Under the pieces are notes generated by a model that was not told where the DNA came from, did not search any database, and saw only the letters and a list, made by a program, of their open reading frames with translations. A stretch of DNA of 64,000 nt from Micromussa lordhowensis (lineage: Eukaryota > Cnidaria > Anthozoa > Scleractinia > Lobophylliidae), in contig OZ026607.1 of NCBI GenBank assembly GCA_964020085.1, positions 10,450,132-10,514,131 on the forward strand, given 5' to 3'. Shown here in pieces: positions 19,434-33,011 of the stretch. Every line of letters starts with the position of its first letter. Positions within the stretch are counted from its first letter, which is position 1. The translations under genes were made by a program, and so were the position numbers.

Positions 19434-19633
19434 GAGTACGAGTAATTCTATGGGCAAACAGGGTATAAGCAAAGCGTGACAAGGCTGTTGAGTTGTAAAG
19501 TATTGAAAAACCCCCACGTATACTTTTGTTGTGTGTGACTGTAAAAGGAGTCTTATTATTAAGTCTTCATCGTATACTTTTGAGTGAAAAAAAAATATTT
19601 GTATAACAAAGAGAAGTTTTTTGTGGCTTATGC

Positions 19634-19815
19634 GCGCTTGCGTAGCTGTAATGTTCCTATTCCTCTACTTCTCACTCTCATTCTTTCCTTTTGCGACCAT
19701 CTCTCCTATTCAGTCCCCCAGCATATTGTGCGCTTGCGTAGCTCCAATGTTCCTATTTCTCTACTTTTCATTCATTCTCTCCTATTCCAACCATCTTCTA
19801 CCGTCGCCATCTTGA
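19634..19815 (+). repeat. Imperfect tandem duplication, about 95 bp
   Basis: CGCTTGCGTAGCT ... AATGTTCCTAT followed by a pyrimidine-rich stretch occurs at 19634 and again at 19731, with scattered differences. The second copy ends with a GCCATCTTG (YY1-like) motif. Confidence 0.6.
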
Positions 19816-19925
19816 ATTCATTAGCCATCCACTTTTGTCCCACTTTTTCCCCATACATTTCCTTTACCCAATGAAAAAATGGGAAATTGAGTCTATAAGT
19901 ACCCCCTTAACTACTGCTGCCAAGA

Positions 19926-22900
19926 GTAAAAAATATACATTTTTTAGCCAAATGTCGTTTTATAGTCAAAAATACAGTTTTTACTGCTAGAAAATGTTCG
20001 GAAAGAAAACTGCAGATGTCAAATGTGTATTTTTAACTCTTAACAATGTTGAGTTTGGTCTTCATATACTCAAAACCACAGTTTTTACCGCTGGAAAATG
20101 TTAGGACTGGAAAATGCACATGTCAAATGTGTATTTTTAACTCTTAAAATCTTGCAGCAGCGAAACCTCTATAATTGAGCCAAAATCGACATTTACATCT
20201 TACAAATCGTCTTTACATCTTGCAGCGAAACTGTGCTGCACAGACTTGGATCTGTGCATTTTAGGCAAATTTGACGTAAAAATGTTGATTATGTCCCAAA
20301 AACAGAGTTTCGATTCTCTGCAAGGCTGGAAAAAGCATATTTCAATCAAATGGCGATTTTGGCTCAAAAACACAGCTTTAGCTATATTAAGCTGTAAAAA
20401 CTTAAAACTGACCATTTTAGCCAGATTTCACTTGAAATGTTGATTATGGCGGAAAAAAAAGTTTTCGTTGCTCTAAGATGTTAAGAGTATAAAAATATAC
20501 ATTTAAGCCAAATTGGACCTAAAATGTCGTTTTGTACTCAAAAATACAGTTTTTACTGCTGGAAATTGTGAGGACTGGAAAATGCAGATGTCAAATGTGT
20601 ATTTTTAACTCTTAACATCTTGCAGCAGCGAAACCTCTATAATTGGGCCAAAATCGACATTTGAGGTCTAATTGGAATGAAAAGTGATTTTCCAGTCTTA
20701 ACATCTTGCAGCGAATCTGTGCTGTACAGACTTGGATCGCAAATTTGAGGTGAAATGTCGATTATGTCCCAAAAACAAAGTTTCGGTTCTGCAAGATGTA
20801 AAAACTGGAAAAAGCACTTTTCAATCAAATTAGACATCAAATGGCGGTTTTGGCTCAAAAACATAAGCTGTGAAAACTTGAAACTGACCAATTTGACGTG
20901 AAATGTCGATTATGGCTGAGAACACAGTTTTCGCTTCTGTAAGATGTTAAGACTAGCAAATATACATTGCAGCCAAACTGGACCTAAAGTGTTGTTTTAT
21001 ACATTTGACGTCTAATTTGATTGAAAAGTGCTTTTTCCAGTCTTTACATCTGGCAGCGAAACTGTGCTGTACAGGCTTGGATCTGCGCATTTTAGGCAAA
21101 TTTGACGTGAAATGTTGATTATGTCCCAAAAACACAGTTTCGAATCTCTGCAAGACTGGAAAAAGCATATTTCAATCAAATTAGACATCAAATGGCGATT
21201 TTGGCTCAAAAACACAGCTTTGGCTATTGTAAGCTGTGAAAACCAAAGTCACCAATTTGATATCAAATGTCGATTATGGCTGAGAACACAGTTTTCGCTT
21301 CTGTAAGATGTTAAGACTAGAAAATATACATTGCAGCCAAATTGGACCTAAAATGTTGTTTTATACATTTGACGTCTAATTTGATTGAAAAGTGCTTTTT
21401 GGAGTCCTTACATCTTGCAGCGAAACTGTGCTGTACAGGCTTTGATCTGCGCATTTTAGGCAAATTTGACGTGAAATGTTGATTATGTCCCAAAAACACA
21501 GTTTCGAATCTCTGCAAGACTGGAAAAAGCATATTTCAATCAAATTAGACATCAAATGGCGGTTTTGGCTCAAAAACACAGCTTTGGCTATTGTAAGCTG
21601 TGAAAACTTGAAACTGACCAATTTGACGTGAAATGTCGATTATGGCTGAGAACACAGTTTTCGCTTCTGTAAGATGTTAAGACTAGCAAAGATACATTGC
21701 AGCCAAATTGGACCTAAGGTGTTGTTTTATACATTTGACGTCTAATTTGATTGAAAAGTGCTTTTTCCAGTCTTTACATCTTGCAGCGAAACTGTGCTGT
21801 ACAGGCTTGGATCTGCGCATTTTAGGCAATTTTATATGTGAAATGTTGATTATGTCCCAAAAACACAGTTTCGAATCTCTGCAAGACTGGAAAAAGCATA
21901 TTTCAATCAAATTAGAAATCAAATGGCGATTTTGGCTCAAAAACACAGCTTTGGCTATTGTAAGATGTAGAAACTTGAAACTGACCATTTTAGCCAGATT
22001 TCACTTGAAATGTCGATTATGGCGGAAAAAAAAGTTTTCGCTGCTCTAAGATGTTAAGAGTAAGAAATATACATTTAAGCCAAATTGGACCTAAAATGTC
22101 GTTTTGTACTCAAAAATACAGTTTTTACTGCTGGTAATTGTGAGGACTGGAAAATGCAGATGTCAAATGTGTATTTTTAACTCTTAACATCTTGCAGCAG
22201 CGAAACCTCTATAATTGGGCCAAAATCGACATTTGACGTCTAATTGGAATGAAAAGTGCTTTTTCCAGTCTTAACATCTTGCAGCGAAACTGTGCTGTAC
22301 AGACTTGGATCGCAAATTTGAGGTGAAATGTCGATTATGTCCCAAAAACAAAGTTTCGGTTCTGCAAGATGTAAAGACTTTTCAATGAAATTAGACATCA
22401 AATGGCGGTTTTGGCTCAAAAACATAAGCTGTGAAAACTTGAAACTGACCAATTTGACGTGAAATGTCGATTATGGCTGAGAACACAGTTTTCGCTTCTG
22501 TAAGATGTTAAGACTAGCAAATATACATTGCAGCCAAACTGGACCTAAAGTGTTGTTTTATACATTTGACGTCTAATTTGATTGAAAAGTGCTTTTTCCA
22601 GTCTTTACATCTGGCAGCGAAACTGTGCTGTACAGGCTTGGATCTGCGCATTTTAGGCAAATTTGACGTGAAATGTTGATTATGTCCCAAAAACACAGTT
22701 TCGAATCTCTGCAAGACTGGAAAAAGCATATTTCAATCAAATTAGACATCAAATGGCGATTTTGGCTCAAAAACACAGCTTTGGCTATTGTAAGCTGTGA
22801 AAACCAAAGTCACCAATTTGATATCAAATGTCGATTATGGCTGAGAACACAGTTTTCGCTTCTGTAAGATGTTAAGACTAGAAAATATACATTGCAGCCA

Positions 22901-25900
22901 AATTGGACCTAAAATGTTGTTTTATACATTTGACGTCTAATTTGATTGAAAAGTGCTTTTTGGAGTCCTTACATCTTGCAGCGAAACTGTGCTGTACAGG
23001 CTTTGATCTGCGCATTTTAGGCAAATTTGACGTGAAATGTTGATTATGTCCCAAAAACACAGTTTCGAATCTCTGCAAGACTGGAAAAAGCATATTTCAA
23101 TCAAATTAGACATCAAATGGCGGTTTTGGCTCAAAAACACAGCTTTGGCTATTGTAAGCTGTGAAAACTTGAAACTGACCAATTTGACGTGAAATGTCGA
23201 TTATGGCTGAGAACACAGTTTTCGCTTCTGTAAGATGTTAAGACTAGCAAAGATACATTGCAGCCAAATTGGACCTAAGGTGTTGTTTTATACATTTGAC
23301 GTCTAATTTGATTGAAAAGTGCTTTTTCCAGTCTTTACATCTTGCAGCGAAACTGTGCTGTACAGGCTTGGATCTGCGCATTTTAGGCAATTTTATATGT
23401 GAAATGTTGATTATGTCCCAAAAACACAGTTTCGAATCTCTGCAAGACTGGAAAAAGCATATTTCAATCAAATTAGAAATCAAATGGCGATTTTGGCTCA
23501 AAAACACAGCTTTGGCTATTGTAAGATGTAGAAACTTGAAACTGACCATTTTAGCCAGATTTCACTTGAAATGTCGATTATGGCGGAAAAAAAAGTTTTC
23601 GCTGCTCTAAGATGTTAAGAGTAAGAAATATACATTTAAGCCAAATTGGACCTAAAATGTCGTTTTGTACTCAAAAATACAGTTTTTACTGCTGGTAATT
23701 GTGAGGACTGGAAAATGCAGATGTCAAATGTGTATTTTTAACTCTTAACATCTTGCAGCAGCGAAACCTCTATAATTGGGCCAAAATCGACATTTGACGT
23801 CTAATTGGAATGAAAAGTGCTTTTTCCAGTCTTAACATCTTGCAGCGAAACTGTGCTGTACAGACTTGGATCGCAAATTTGAGGTGAAATGTCGATTATG
23901 TCCCAAAAACAAAGTTTCGGTTCTGCAAGATGTAAAGACTTTTCAATGAAATTAGACATCAAATGGCGGTTTTGGCTCAAAAACATAAGCTGTGAAAACT
24001 TGAAACTGACCAATTTGACGTGAAATGTCGATTATGGCTGAGAACACAGTTTTCGCTTCTGTAAGATGTTAAGACTAGCAAATATACATTGCAGCCAAAC
24101 TGGACCTAAAGTGTTGTTTTATACATTTGACGTCTAATTTGATTGAAAAGTGCTTTTTCCAGTCTTTACATCTGGCAGCGAAACTGTGCTGTACAGGCTT
24201 GGATCTGCGCATTTTAGGCAAATTTGACGTGAAATGTTGATTATGTCCCAAAAACACAGTTTCGAATCTCTGCAAGACTGGAAAAAGCATATTTCAATCA
24301 AATTAGACATCAAATGGCGATTTTGGCTCAAAAACACAGCTTTGGCTATTGTAAGCTGTGAAAACCAAAGTCACCAATTTGATATCAAATGTCGATTATG
24401 GCTGAGAACACAGTTTTCGCTTCTGTAAGATGTTAAGACTAGAAAATATACATTGCAGCCAAATTGGACCTAAAATGTTGTTTTATACATTTGACGTCTA
24501 ATTTGATTGAAAAGTGCTTTTTGGAGTCCTTACATCTTGCAGCGAAACTGTGCTGTACAGGCTTTGATCTGCGCATTTTAGGCAAATTTGACGTGAAATG
24601 TTGATTATGTCCCAAAAACACAGTTTCGAATCTCTGCAAGACTGGAAAAAGCATATTTCAATCAAATTAGACATCAAATGGCGGTTTTGGCTCAAAAACA
24701 CAGCTTTGGCTATTGTAAGCTGTGAAAACTTGAAACTGACCAATTTGACGTGAAATGTCGATTATGGCTGAGAACACAGTTTTCGCTTCTGTAAGATGTT
24801 AAGACTAGCAAAGATACATTGCAGCCAAACTGGACCTAAAGTGTTGTTTTATACATTTGACGTCTAATTTGATTGAAAAGTGCTTTTTCCAGTCTTTACA
24901 TCTGGCAGCGAAACTGTGCTGTACAGGCTTGGATCTGCGCATTTTAGGCAAATTTGACGTGAAATGTTGATTATGTCCCAAAAACACAGTTTCGAATCTC
25001 TGCAAGACTGGAAAAAGCATATTTCAATCAAATTAGACATCAAATGGCGATTTTGGCTCAAAAACACAGCTTTGGCTATTGTAAGCTGTGAAAACCAAAG
25101 TCACCAATTTGATATCAAATGTCGATTATGGCTGAGAACACAGTTTTCGCTTCTGTAAGATGTTAAGACTAGAAAATATACATTGCAGCCAAATTGGACC
25201 TAAAATGTTGTTTTATACATTTGACGTCTAATTTGATTGAAAAGTGCTTTTTGGAGTCCTTACATCTTGCAGCGAAACTGTGCTGTACAGGCTTTGATCT
25301 GCGCATTTTAGGCAAATTTGACGTGAAATGTTGATTATGTCCCAAAAACACAGTTTCGAATCTCTGCAAGACTGGAAAAAGCATATTTCAATCAAATTAG
25401 ACATCAAATGGCGGTTTTGGCTCAAAAACACAGCTTTGGCTATTGTAAGCTGTGAAAACTTGAAACTGACCAATTTGACGTGAAATGTCGATTATGGCTG
25501 AGAACACAGTTTTCGCTTCTGTAAGATGTTAAGACTAGCAAAGATACATTGCAGCCAAATTGGACCTAAGGTGTTGTTTTATACATTTGACGTCTAATTT
25601 GATTGAAAAGTGCTTTTTCCAGTCTTTACATCTTGCAGCGAAACTGTGCTGTACAGGCTTGGATCTGCGCATTTTAGGCAATTTTATATGTGAAATGTTG
25701 ATTATGTCCCAAAAACACAGTTTCGAATCTCTGCAAGACTGGAAAAAGCATATTTCAATCAAATTAGAAATCAAATGGCGATTTTGGCTCAAAAACACAG
25801 CTTTGGCTATTGTAAGATGTAGAAACTTGAAACTGACCATTTTAGCCAGATTTCACTTGAAATGTCGATTATGGCGGAAAAAAAAGTTTTCGCTGCTCTA

Positions 25901-28900
25901 AGATGTTAAGAGTAAGAAATATACATTTAAGCCAAATTGGACCTAAAATGTCGTTTTGTACTCAAAAATACAGTTTTTACTGCTGGTAATTGTGAGGACT
26001 GGAAAATGCAGATGTCAAATGTGTATTTTTAACTCTTAACATCTTGCAGCAGCGAAACCTCTATAATTGGGCCAAAATCGACATTTGACGTCTAATTGGA
26101 ATGAAAAGTGCTTTTTCCAGTCTTAACATCTTGCAGCGAAACTGTGCTGTACAGACTTGGATCGCAAATTTGAGGTGAAATGTCGATTATGTCCCAAAAA
26201 CAAAGTTTCGGTTCTGCAAGATGTAAAGACTTTTCAATGAAATTAGACATCAAATGGCGGTTTTGGCTCAAAAACATAAGCTGTGAAAACTTGAAACTGA
26301 CCAATTTGACGTGAAATGTCGATTATGGCTGAGAACACAGTTTTCGCTTCTGTAAGATGTTAAGACTAGCAAATATACATTGCAGCCAAACTGGACCTAA
26401 AGTGTTGTTTTATACATTTGACGTCTAATTTGATTGAAAAGTGCTTTTTCCAGTCTTTACATCTGGCAGCGAAACTGTGCTGTACAGGCTTGGATCTGCG
26501 CATTTTAGGCAAATTTGACGTGAAATGTTGATTATGTCCCAAAAACACAGTTTCGAATCTCTGCAAGACTGGAAAAAGCATATTTCAATCAAATTAGACA
26601 TCAAATGGCGATTTTGGCTCAAAAACACAGCTTTGGCTATTGTAAGCTGTGAAAACCAAAGTCACCAATTTGATATCAAATGTCGATTATGGCTGAGAAC
26701 ACAGTTTTCGCTTCTGTAAGATGTTAAGACTAGAAAATATACATTGCAGCCAAATTGGACCTAAAATGTTGTTTTATACATTTGACGTCTAATTTGATTG
26801 AAAAGTGCTTTTTGGAGTCCTTACATCTTGCAGCGAAACTGTGCTGTACAGGCTTTGATCTGCGCATTTTAGGCAAATTTGACGTGAAATGTTGATTATG
26901 TCCCAAAAACACAGTTTCGAATCTCTGCAAGACTGGAAAAAGCATATTTCAATCAAATTAGACATCAAATGGCGGTTTTGGCTCAAAAACACAGCTTTGG
27001 CTATTGTAAGCTGTGAAAACTTGAAACTGACCAATTTGACGTGAAATGTCGATTATGGCTGAGAACACAGTTTTCGCTTCTGTAAGATGTTAAGACTAGC
27101 AAAGATACATTGCAGCCAAATTGGACCTAAGGTGTTGTTTTATACATTTGACGTCTAATTTGATTGAAAAGTGCTTTTTCCAGTCTTTACATCTTGCAGC
27201 GAAACTGTGCTGTACAGGCTTGGATCTGCGCATTTTAGGCAATTTTATATGTGAAATGTTGATTATGTCCCAAAAACACAGTTTCGAATCTCTGCAAGAC
27301 TGGAAAAAGCATATTTCAATCAAATTAGAAATCAAATGGCGATTTTGGCTCAAAAACACAGCTTTGGCTATTGTAAGATGTAGAAACTTGAAACTGACCA
27401 TTTTAGCCAGATTTCACTTGAAATGTCGATTATGGCGGAAAAAAAAGTTTTCGCTGCTCTAAGATGTTAAGAGTAAGAAATATACATTTAAGCCAAATTG
27501 GACCTAAAATGTCGTTTTGTACTCAAAAATACAGTTTTTACTGCTGGTAATTGTGAGGACTGGAAAATGCAGATGTCAAATGTGTATTTTTAACTCTTAA
27601 CATCTTGCAGCAGCGAAACCTCTATAATTGGGCCAAAATCGACATTTGACGTCTAATTGGAATGAAAAGTGCTTTTTCCAGTCTTAACATCTTGCAGCGA
27701 AACTGTGCTGTACAGACTTGGATCGCAAATTTGAGGTGAAATGTCGATTATGTCCCAAAAACAAAGTTTCGGTTCTGCAAGATGTAAAGACTTTTCAATG
27801 AAATTAGACATCAAATGGCGGTTTTGGCTCAAAAACATAAGCTGTGAAAACTTGAAACTGACCAATTTGACGTGAAATGTCGATTATGGCTGAGAACACA
27901 GTTTTCGCTTCTGTAAGATGTTAAGACTAGCAAATATACATTGCAGCCAAACTGGACCTAAAGTGTTGTTTTATACATTTGACGTCTAATTTGATTGAAA
28001 AGTGCTTTTTCCAGTCTTTACATCTGGCAGCGAAACTGTGCTGTACAGGCTTGGATCTGCGCATTTTAGGCAAATTTGACGTGAAATGTTGATTATGTCC
28101 CAAAAACACAGTTTCGAATCTCTGCAAGACTGGAAAAAGCATATTTCAATCAAATTAGACATCAAATGGCGATTTTGGCTCAAAAACACAGCTTTGGCTA
28201 TTGTAAGCTGTGAAAACCAAAGTCACCAATTTGATATCAAATGTCGATTATGGCTGAGAACACAGTTTTCGCTTCTGTAAGATGTTAAGACTAGAAAATA
28301 TACATTGCAGCCAAATTGGACCTAAAATGTTGTTTTATACATTTGACGTCTAATTTGATTGAAAAGTGCTTTTTGGAGTCCTTACATCTTGCAGCGAAAC
28401 TGTGCTGTACAGGCTTTGATCTGCGCATTTTAGGCAAATTTGACGTGAAATGTTGATTATGTCCCAAAAACACAGTTTCGAATCTCTGCAAGACTGGAAA
28501 AAGCATATTTCAATCAAATTAGACATCAAATGGCGGTTTTGGCTCAAAAACACAGCTTTGGCTATTGTAAGCTGTGAAAACTTGAAACTGACCAATTTGA
28601 CGTGAAATGTCGATTATGGCTGAGAACACAGTTTTCGCTTCTGTAAGATGTTAAGACTAGCAAAGATACATTGCAGCCAAATTGGACCTAAGGTGTTGTT
28701 TTATACATTTGACGTCTAATTTGATTGAAAAGTGCTTTTTCCAGTCTTTACATCTTGCAGCGAAACTGTGCTGTACAGGCTTGGATCTGCGCATTTTAGG
28801 CAATTTTATATGTGAAATGTTGATTATGTCCCAAAAACACAGTTTCGAATCTCTGCAAGACTGGAAAAAGCATATTTCAATCAAATTAGAAATCAAATGG

Positions 28901-29700
28901 CGATTTTGGCTCAAAAACACAGCTTTGGCTATTGTAAGATGTAGAAACTTGAAACTGACCATTTTAGCCAGATTTCACTTGAAATGTCGATTATGTCGGA
29001 AAAAAAGGTTTTCGCTGCTCTAAGATGTTAAGAGTAAAAAGTATACATTTAAGCCAAATTGGACCTAAAATGTCGTTTTATACTCAAAAACACAGTTTTT
29101 ACTGCTGGAAAGTGTTAGCACTGGAAAATGCGTATGTCAAATGTGTATTTTTAACTCTTAACATCTTGCAGCAGCGACACCTCTATATTTGAGCCAAAAT
29201 CGACATTTGACGTCTAATTTGATTGAAAAGTGCTTTTTCCAGTCTTTACATCTTGCAGCGAAACTGTGCTGTACAGACTTGGATCTGTGCATTTTGGGCA
29301 AATTTGAGGTGAAATGTCGATTATGTCCCAAAAACACAGTTTCGGTTCTGCGAGATGGAAAAAAGCACTTTTCGATTTTGGCTCAAATATAGAGGTTTCG
29401 CTGCAGCAAGATGTTAAGAGTTAAAAATACACATTTGACATCTGCATTTTCCAGTCCTAACATTTTCCAGGAGTAAAGTTGAGATAACACAACATTTTAG
29501 GTCCAATTTGGCATAAATGTATGTTTTTTACTCTTAACATCTTAGCGCAGCGAAAACTTTTTTTCGCCATAATCGACATTTCAAGTGAAATCTGGCTAAG
29601 ATGGGCAGTTTCAAGTTTTTACAGCTTACAATAGCCAAAGCTGTGTTTTTGAGCCAAAATCGCCATTTGATGTCTAATTTGATTGAAAAATACTCGTTGT
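19926..29700. repeat. Satellite array with 1561-bp higher-order repeat
   Basis: The marker AAGATGTTAAGACTAG recurs at 20941, 22502, 24063, 24793, 26354 and 27915, giving a 1561-bp period with one 730-bp step. Each unit holds four diverged monomers of about 365-455 bp that mix direct and inverted sub-blocks (for example ACTCTTAACATCTTGCAGC against its reverse complement). Core copies from 20941 to about 28990 look almost identical. The edges (19926-20940 and 29030-29700) are diverged and the right edge is inverted relative to the core. Many short ORFs here are repeat shadows. Confidence 0.93.
24063..24792. repeat. Extra 730-bp half unit in the satellite (unequal crossover)
   Basis: Two monomers (A and B) stand without their C and D partners. 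The following monomer starts like type C (CAAAGATACATTGCAGCC) and changes to type A (AAACTGGACCTAAAGTG) between about 24813 and 24830, the trace of a crossover. Confidence 0.85.
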
Positions 29701-30441
29701 CAACTTTGTCAGATAAGCACAGAATGCACCGGTCCAAAGTCATTTGCTCACCATAATCTTATCAAAAAAGTAGAATCCACTAGTCTGACATTAAAATTCC
29801 ACTGTATTGTCAAACTTCTCTAAGACGGATACCAAAGGCAAAGAGCAAAGTGTCCATATTAGAAAGTTGTCCATATTGTTGAGGCGTTTTTGACGAGGTC
29901 AGTTCTAAGTCTCCAACGACATTTTAGAATGTTTAGTAACTAAAGCAAGTCCAAAAGTGACATGTTCTGGTATTGGTATCACTGAACGATGAAGTGTAGA
30001 TGTTTGAATTTTTAACCGCCAATAGGAAAATTAATGGAACATACCACAAATCAATCACACCTAGTCCCCAGAGTGCCCTTGTTAAACAAGTTAAATTTGT
30101 CTGAATTTGCCCCCTTGGGTCGAGATTGAGTGTCTGTTGTCTTTTTTTTAAAGATGGTTCGTATTATAGAGGATTTTTAAGCCAAAGTACAAGAATTTTG
30201 TTGATACACAGGAAAATGTCCGTATGGAGAGTTACACTATACCTTGGATGAAGGAAAATTCTTTCTTTGCACAATGCGTCACTATGATTTCCATGATTTT
30301 AGAGACCCCAAATTATGTTTGTTTCATCACATTTTATAATAGTACTCTTGCTTAAGTAGGCTGTCTTACAAAGATCAAAGACAGAGCATTTCATACAGAA
30401 AGCATGCATTTATTGGCGTCTTCATTCATTCAGCACTACAA
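29701..30441. other. Spacer between satellite and Ngaro element
   Basis: No ORF, repeat or motif that I can support. Confidence 0.4.
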
Positions 30442-30645
30442 AAAACCAAACATTATGTTCACGCATAATGTTATTTATGTCGAGCCATGACGGTCACGCA
30501 ATGGTCTGTAACCTGGTTTGTGTCAAGTAATCACTCCAGGTGATAGAGGAGGCGTTCCCTCGAGGATAAAAGCTATTTCTCTCGAGCAATTCGCCCTTCT
30601 TCCCTTGGCCCTCGTACCGTCGGTATCTCGGAAGGAAAACATTTT
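30442..30645 (+). repeat. Split direct repeat A1
   Basis: 204 bp starting AAAACCAAACATTATG, matching A2 with one visible difference (GAGGAGG against GAGGGGG). Confidence 0.93.
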
Positions 30646-30722
30646 TGTCAGGCAAGTACCTGTTCTCTTTTTCGACTGTTTAGTTCCCTCTTTAACCCTT
30701 ATATTGTTTCCCAGTAAGTCAT

Positions 30723-31283
30723 ATGACGGTAACACGTGTTTTGATACTTGGCCATTCCTTCATTCGCCGTTTACGCGAATATATAGGGCGCAATGCCGAT
30801 TTAGATGCTAACTTGCATATTCTCGAAGGAATAGAGCTCAAATGGCACGGGGTCGGGGGAAGAACAGTCCTTAAGACCGTCAAATTTGATCTTTCTGTTG
30901 TTGAAAAGTTCATGCCTGACATAGTCATATTACAGCTAGGCACTAACGACTTAAGCCATCTTCCTGCAGTGAACGTTGGGTCAGCCATTGAAGATCTTAC
31001 CCGATCTCTCCATGACTCGCTAAACGTCAAATGTGTGTGTGTCTGTCAAACTATTTACCGAACGGGGACTCCTACCTTTAACAAGAACGTGATCCTCTTA
31101 AATCGGTATTTAAAAGTTGTGCTAGAGCCCATACCCTATGCAATGTTCTGGAGTCATAAAGGATTTTGGAGGGCAAAAACTAATTTTATGGCCCGTGACG
31201 GTATACACCTCAACGGGCTTGGTCAATACAAGCTCTATCGTAGTTTGAGGGGGGCAGTTCTACGTTGCCTACAATCGTTGTAG
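30723..31283 (+). CDS. SGNH/GDSL hydrolase of the Ngaro element
   Basis: A 186-aa hydrolase. Block I carries the nucleophile (LILGHSFIRRL), block II Gly in HGVGGRT, block III Asn in LQLGTNDLS, and block V the Asp and His in ARDGIHLNGLG, so the active site is complete. SGNH domains are known accessory domains of some Ngaro and LINE elements; the substrate is unknown, with esterase or lipid deacylation activity likely. Here it is a separate ORF in front of the Gag-like ORF, only 77 bases after repeat A1. Confidence 0.88.
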   Translation: MTVTRVLILGHSFIRRLREYIGRNADLDANLHILEGIELKWHGVGGRTVLKTVKFDLSVVEKFMPDIVILQLGTNDLSHLPAVNVGSAIEDLTRSLHDSLNVKCVCVCQTIYRTGTPTFNKNVILLNRYLKVVLEPIPYAMFWSHKGFWRAKTNFMARDGIHLNGLGQYKLYRSLRGAVLRCLQSL

Positions 31284-31874
31284 CAGCAAATCGGGCATAT
31301 GTAAGTCATGTAGCAAATTTAAAATATCCTCTTATAATGCCCAGGCATTTTATGATTTTCATTTTATTGCCTTAAGATGTGCCAGTTCCTTTGTTGTTTA
31401 AGCCAAGCTGATTTGACAGTTGTTATCTGTTTTCACAGCCCATGTTAGTTGTCGTTGGGTTTTACTCCCACGAGCAATGGCTGTGCTTGTTCGGTTCCTT
31501 TGAACCATTGTTGGCTCGTCCAACGTTGATTTATGGCTTTGGCGAAGATTTATTTTATGCTTGCCCCTGCCGTATGAGTGTACAATCCTTTGACCGCCTC
31601 TTTATGAGTGGTCCAATGCACTCGGCACTGGCGGTAATGCATTGTTTTGGGAACTTGGCCTTTTTTTCCTTTTTCCATCCGGTGTCGTATCATTGCTCAT
31701 GAACCAGATTTATGGTGAATTTGTATAGCTGCCCCACCTTAACTGCAACCAAAAATTTAGGATGGAATTCCATCTTGTCATTACGAGGTGTACTCTTTCT
31801 TATCAATTTTATTTCGACATTAAATTACATTCCATCGTATTTAATTACCTACTTTTATCTGTTATCGATAAGTC
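31284..31874 (+). other. Spacer between hydrolase and Gag-like ORF
   Basis: About 590 bp rich in pyrimidines. An 86-aa ORF at 31442-31702 has no recognisable feature, and I do not call it a gene. It may serve as the leader for the Gag-like ORF. Confidence 0.4.
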
Positions 31875-33011
31875 ATGCCTCCTAAGAAGCGTCCGGGACA
31901 GCCATCAAGGATAGGTCGCCAAACACGTTCTAAACGCGTGCGGACATCAGAGCTGACACCAACGGACCCACCTGTTCCTGAACCAACTATCAACACTCCC
32001 GGGTTGGTTTCCTTGGACGTAAACGCTCTCTCCGCTACCATATCGACAGCCATTTCGCAAGCGGTGAAAACAGCATTGTCGAAGGACAATCTCAATGAGA
32101 TCTTGCGACCAAATACCCTCGAAGACAGCACGTCAATTGAAGTAACAGGGCAGTCTCAAGCCGACCTGTCCTCAGATAGCGTGACCACAGCTGTGAACAG
32201 TCATGTCAATAGCCTCACTGGTGCAGGTACAAGCAATGATTCTCTCCTTCTGGGTCCCGACAATCAACCTAAACAAATTTTTACTAGTGTTTCCGTAAAT
32301 CTTAGTTCCCGGGTAGGTTCTAAAATTAAAGCTAAAATCTGGGCTAACGAATATGTGGAATTTGGGGCCTTATTAACATCCAGCCCTCAAGTTGATAAGT
32401 ATGCATTATCTATGACACCGTCCACTGCGCCATCAAAACAGCCGCGGCTGACCCTTGAGCCGTACCACGCAACAAAGAAAGTTTCTAACATACAACAGTG
32501 GGTTTCCGCATTTAACATTTTTGTCTCGATCTATACTGAGCGGTACCAGAGTGAAACCCCACAGTTGATGAAGTACTGTGAGGTAGTCCGTGACATTGCT
32601 TTGTCGAACGGGGATTGGCTCTGGTATGACGAACAATTTCGTTATCTGAGGCAATCTGCACCCGATAAATATCCATGGGATCAAATACATTGGGAACTTT
32701 GGTTAAGGGCCTCGGCTAATTTTCGGAGATCACAGTCGATCACCAATAAGCCCCAAACCTCAACACGGCAGCGTTTTCGTTCGAATTTTTTCCCCCGAGG
32801 AACGTGTTGGGCATTTCATGCCGGAAAACACTGCCAAGGGTGTCAGTTTGAACACGTTTGCTATAAATGTGGAGCCAAGCACCCAGCAACTCAGTGCTCC
32901 GTGCCAACCCCTCAACAGCGTTCTAGTGGAGTTAAACCAAAAGGAAACTCTACTCAAGTTTCAGGCCCTTCACAGCCCGCCAGTAACCCCCGTAAGGGTG
33001 GAACGGCTTGA
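31875..33011 (+). CDS. Gag-like protein of the Ngaro element
   Basis: 378 aa. Basic N-terminus (PPKKRPGQPSR), a helical central region, a conserved block (QQWVSAFNIFVSIYTERY), then a C-terminal zinc-binding cluster (CWAFHAGKHCQGC, HVCYKCGAKHPATQC). It should bind element RNA and form the particle. The final 194 bases overlap the RT frame at +1. Confidence 0.82.
   Translation: MPPKKRPGQPSRIGRQTRSKRVRTSELTPTDPPVPEPTINTPGLVSLDVNALSATISTAISQAVKTALSKDNLNEILRPNTLEDSTSIEVTGQSQADLSSDSVTTAVNSHVNSLTGAGTSNDSLLLGPDNQPKQIFTSVSVNLSSRVGSKIKAKIWANEYVEFGALLTSSPQVDKYALSMTPSTAPSKQPRLTLEPYHATKKVSNIQQWVSAFNIFVSIYTERYQSETPQLMKYCEVVRDIALSNGDWLWYDEQFRYLRQSAPDKYPWDQIHWELWLRASANFRRSQSITNKPQTSTRQRFRSNFFPRGTCWAFHAGKHCQGCQFEHVCYKCGAKHPATQCSVPTPQQRSSGVKPKGNSTQVSGPSQPASNPRKGGTA

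Noticed and set aside
20200..29743. Dozens of 64-113 aa ORFs on both strands with recurring sequences
   Set aside because: They repeat with the satellite period, occur in both orientations, and have no start context or domain; they are shadows of the repeat.
31442..31702. 86-aa ORF in the Ngaro leader
   Set aside because: No domain; Phe/Leu-rich chance-like composition.
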